A stretch of 64,000 bases of DNA from Neocallimastix lanati (nom. inval.) (lineage: Eukaryota; Neocallimastigomycota; Neocallimastigomycetes; Neocallimastigales; Neocallimastigaceae), in assembly GCA_016946835.1 (NCBI GenBank), contig JACVTC010000014.1, positions 216,001-280,000 of the forward strand, in the 5' to 3' direction. Below, in pieces: positions 53,194 to 64,000 of the stretch. The notes beneath the pieces were generated by a model. That model was not told where the DNA came from. It searched no databases and worked only from the letters and a program-made list of their open reading frames with translations. Within the stretch, counting starts at the first letter, position 1, and the number at the start of each line of letters is the position of its first letter. Made by a program: the position numbers and the translations under genes.

Positions 53194-53233
53194 TATATAA
53201 AAATGTTCTTTATATAAAGAACATTTTTATATA
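53194..53233. repeat. perfect 40-bp palindrome downstream of the large gene
   Basis: Starts TATATAAAAATGTTCTTTA and is exactly self-complementary over 40 bases. It ends 68 bases before the complement of the stop codon at 53301, so it would lie in the 3' untranslated region or just behind it and could form a strong RNA hairpin. A role in 3'-end formation is only inference. Confidence 0.85.
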
Positions 53234-53300
53234 TAGTGATATAATAATAGAAGCATATAAAAATAAACATATTTTATTGTTTGATTGTTATTTTTATATA

Positions 53301-63900
<10,600 letters not shown>

Positions 63901-64000
63901 AAACTAAGAATATTCATATAAAACATAAATATATAAATTTAATACATCATAATTTATAAATTTAAATAGAAATAGATATATGTACGTATGCATTAATAAT
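63901..64000. other. 5' flank of the large gene
   Basis: A/T-rich and without coding signal. The ATG at 63900-63898 opens an eight-codon exon with a strong GTATGT donor, so the start is probably here, but an upstream non-coding exon outside the window is possible. Confidence 0.45.

Overview
The window looks like nuclear DNA of an anaerobic gut fungus (Neocallimastigomycota). The evidence is extreme A+T richness with long A/T homopolymers and (AAT)n arrays, proteins full of Asn/Ser runs, short introns with GT..AG borders (donors mostly GTAAGT or GTATGT), and above all a decayed gene carrying fungal dockerin (CBM10-type) modules and a CBM1-like module, a combination typical of the fungal cellulosome. 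Genus and species cannot be read from the sequence. No tRNA, rRNA or CRISPR array was seen.

Layout. 1-1.7 kb: a broken LINE-type (non-LTR) retrotransposon copy. 5.1-6.3 kb (+): a seven-helix membrane protein. 8.2-9.1 kb (-): a pseudogene of a dockerin/CBM1 protein. 9.1-11.0 kb: a patch with a perfect hairpin, islands of raised G+C and a ~58-bp minisatellite. 13.5-16.5 kb (-): an F-box/leucine-rich-repeat protein in three exons whose phases fit exactly. 16.8-18.0 kb (-): an acidic Asn-rich protein of unknown function. 21.8-28.3 kb (-): at least four further LINE fragments, all in one orientation, some nested. 28.7-30.8 kb (-): a C2H2 zinc-finger protein with an AT-hook. 33.25-33.46 kb (+): a possible LINE tail in the opposite orientation. 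37.5-38.2 kb (+): an isolated, more G+C-rich broken reading frame of unknown origin. 40.8-41.7 kb: foldback elements built of 15-bp subrepeats. 41.9-42.7 kb (+): a decayed reading frame. 43.7-44.3 kb: a 33-bp tandem array that could code for an 11-residue repeat. 44.9-48.3 kb (-): a TLDc-domain protein. 53.3-63.9 kb (-): a very large gene, which I resolve as about 22 exons with matching phases, coding for roughly 2,370 residues: a disordered Asn-rich N-terminal two thirds and an ordered, probably helical C-terminal third.

The genes do not form an operon or an obvious pathway. The F-box/LRR protein (ubiquitin ligase adaptor), zinc-finger factor and TLDc protein are ordinary eukaryotic regulatory proteins with lineage-typical low-complexity extensions. 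All of the confident genes except the membrane protein lie on the minus strand, as do the clustered LINE copies. Long gaps (1.7-5.1, 11.0-13.5, 18.0-21.8, 30.9-33.2, 33.5-37.5, 38.2-40.8 and 48.3-53.3 kb) hold only A/T-rich DNA and simple repeats.
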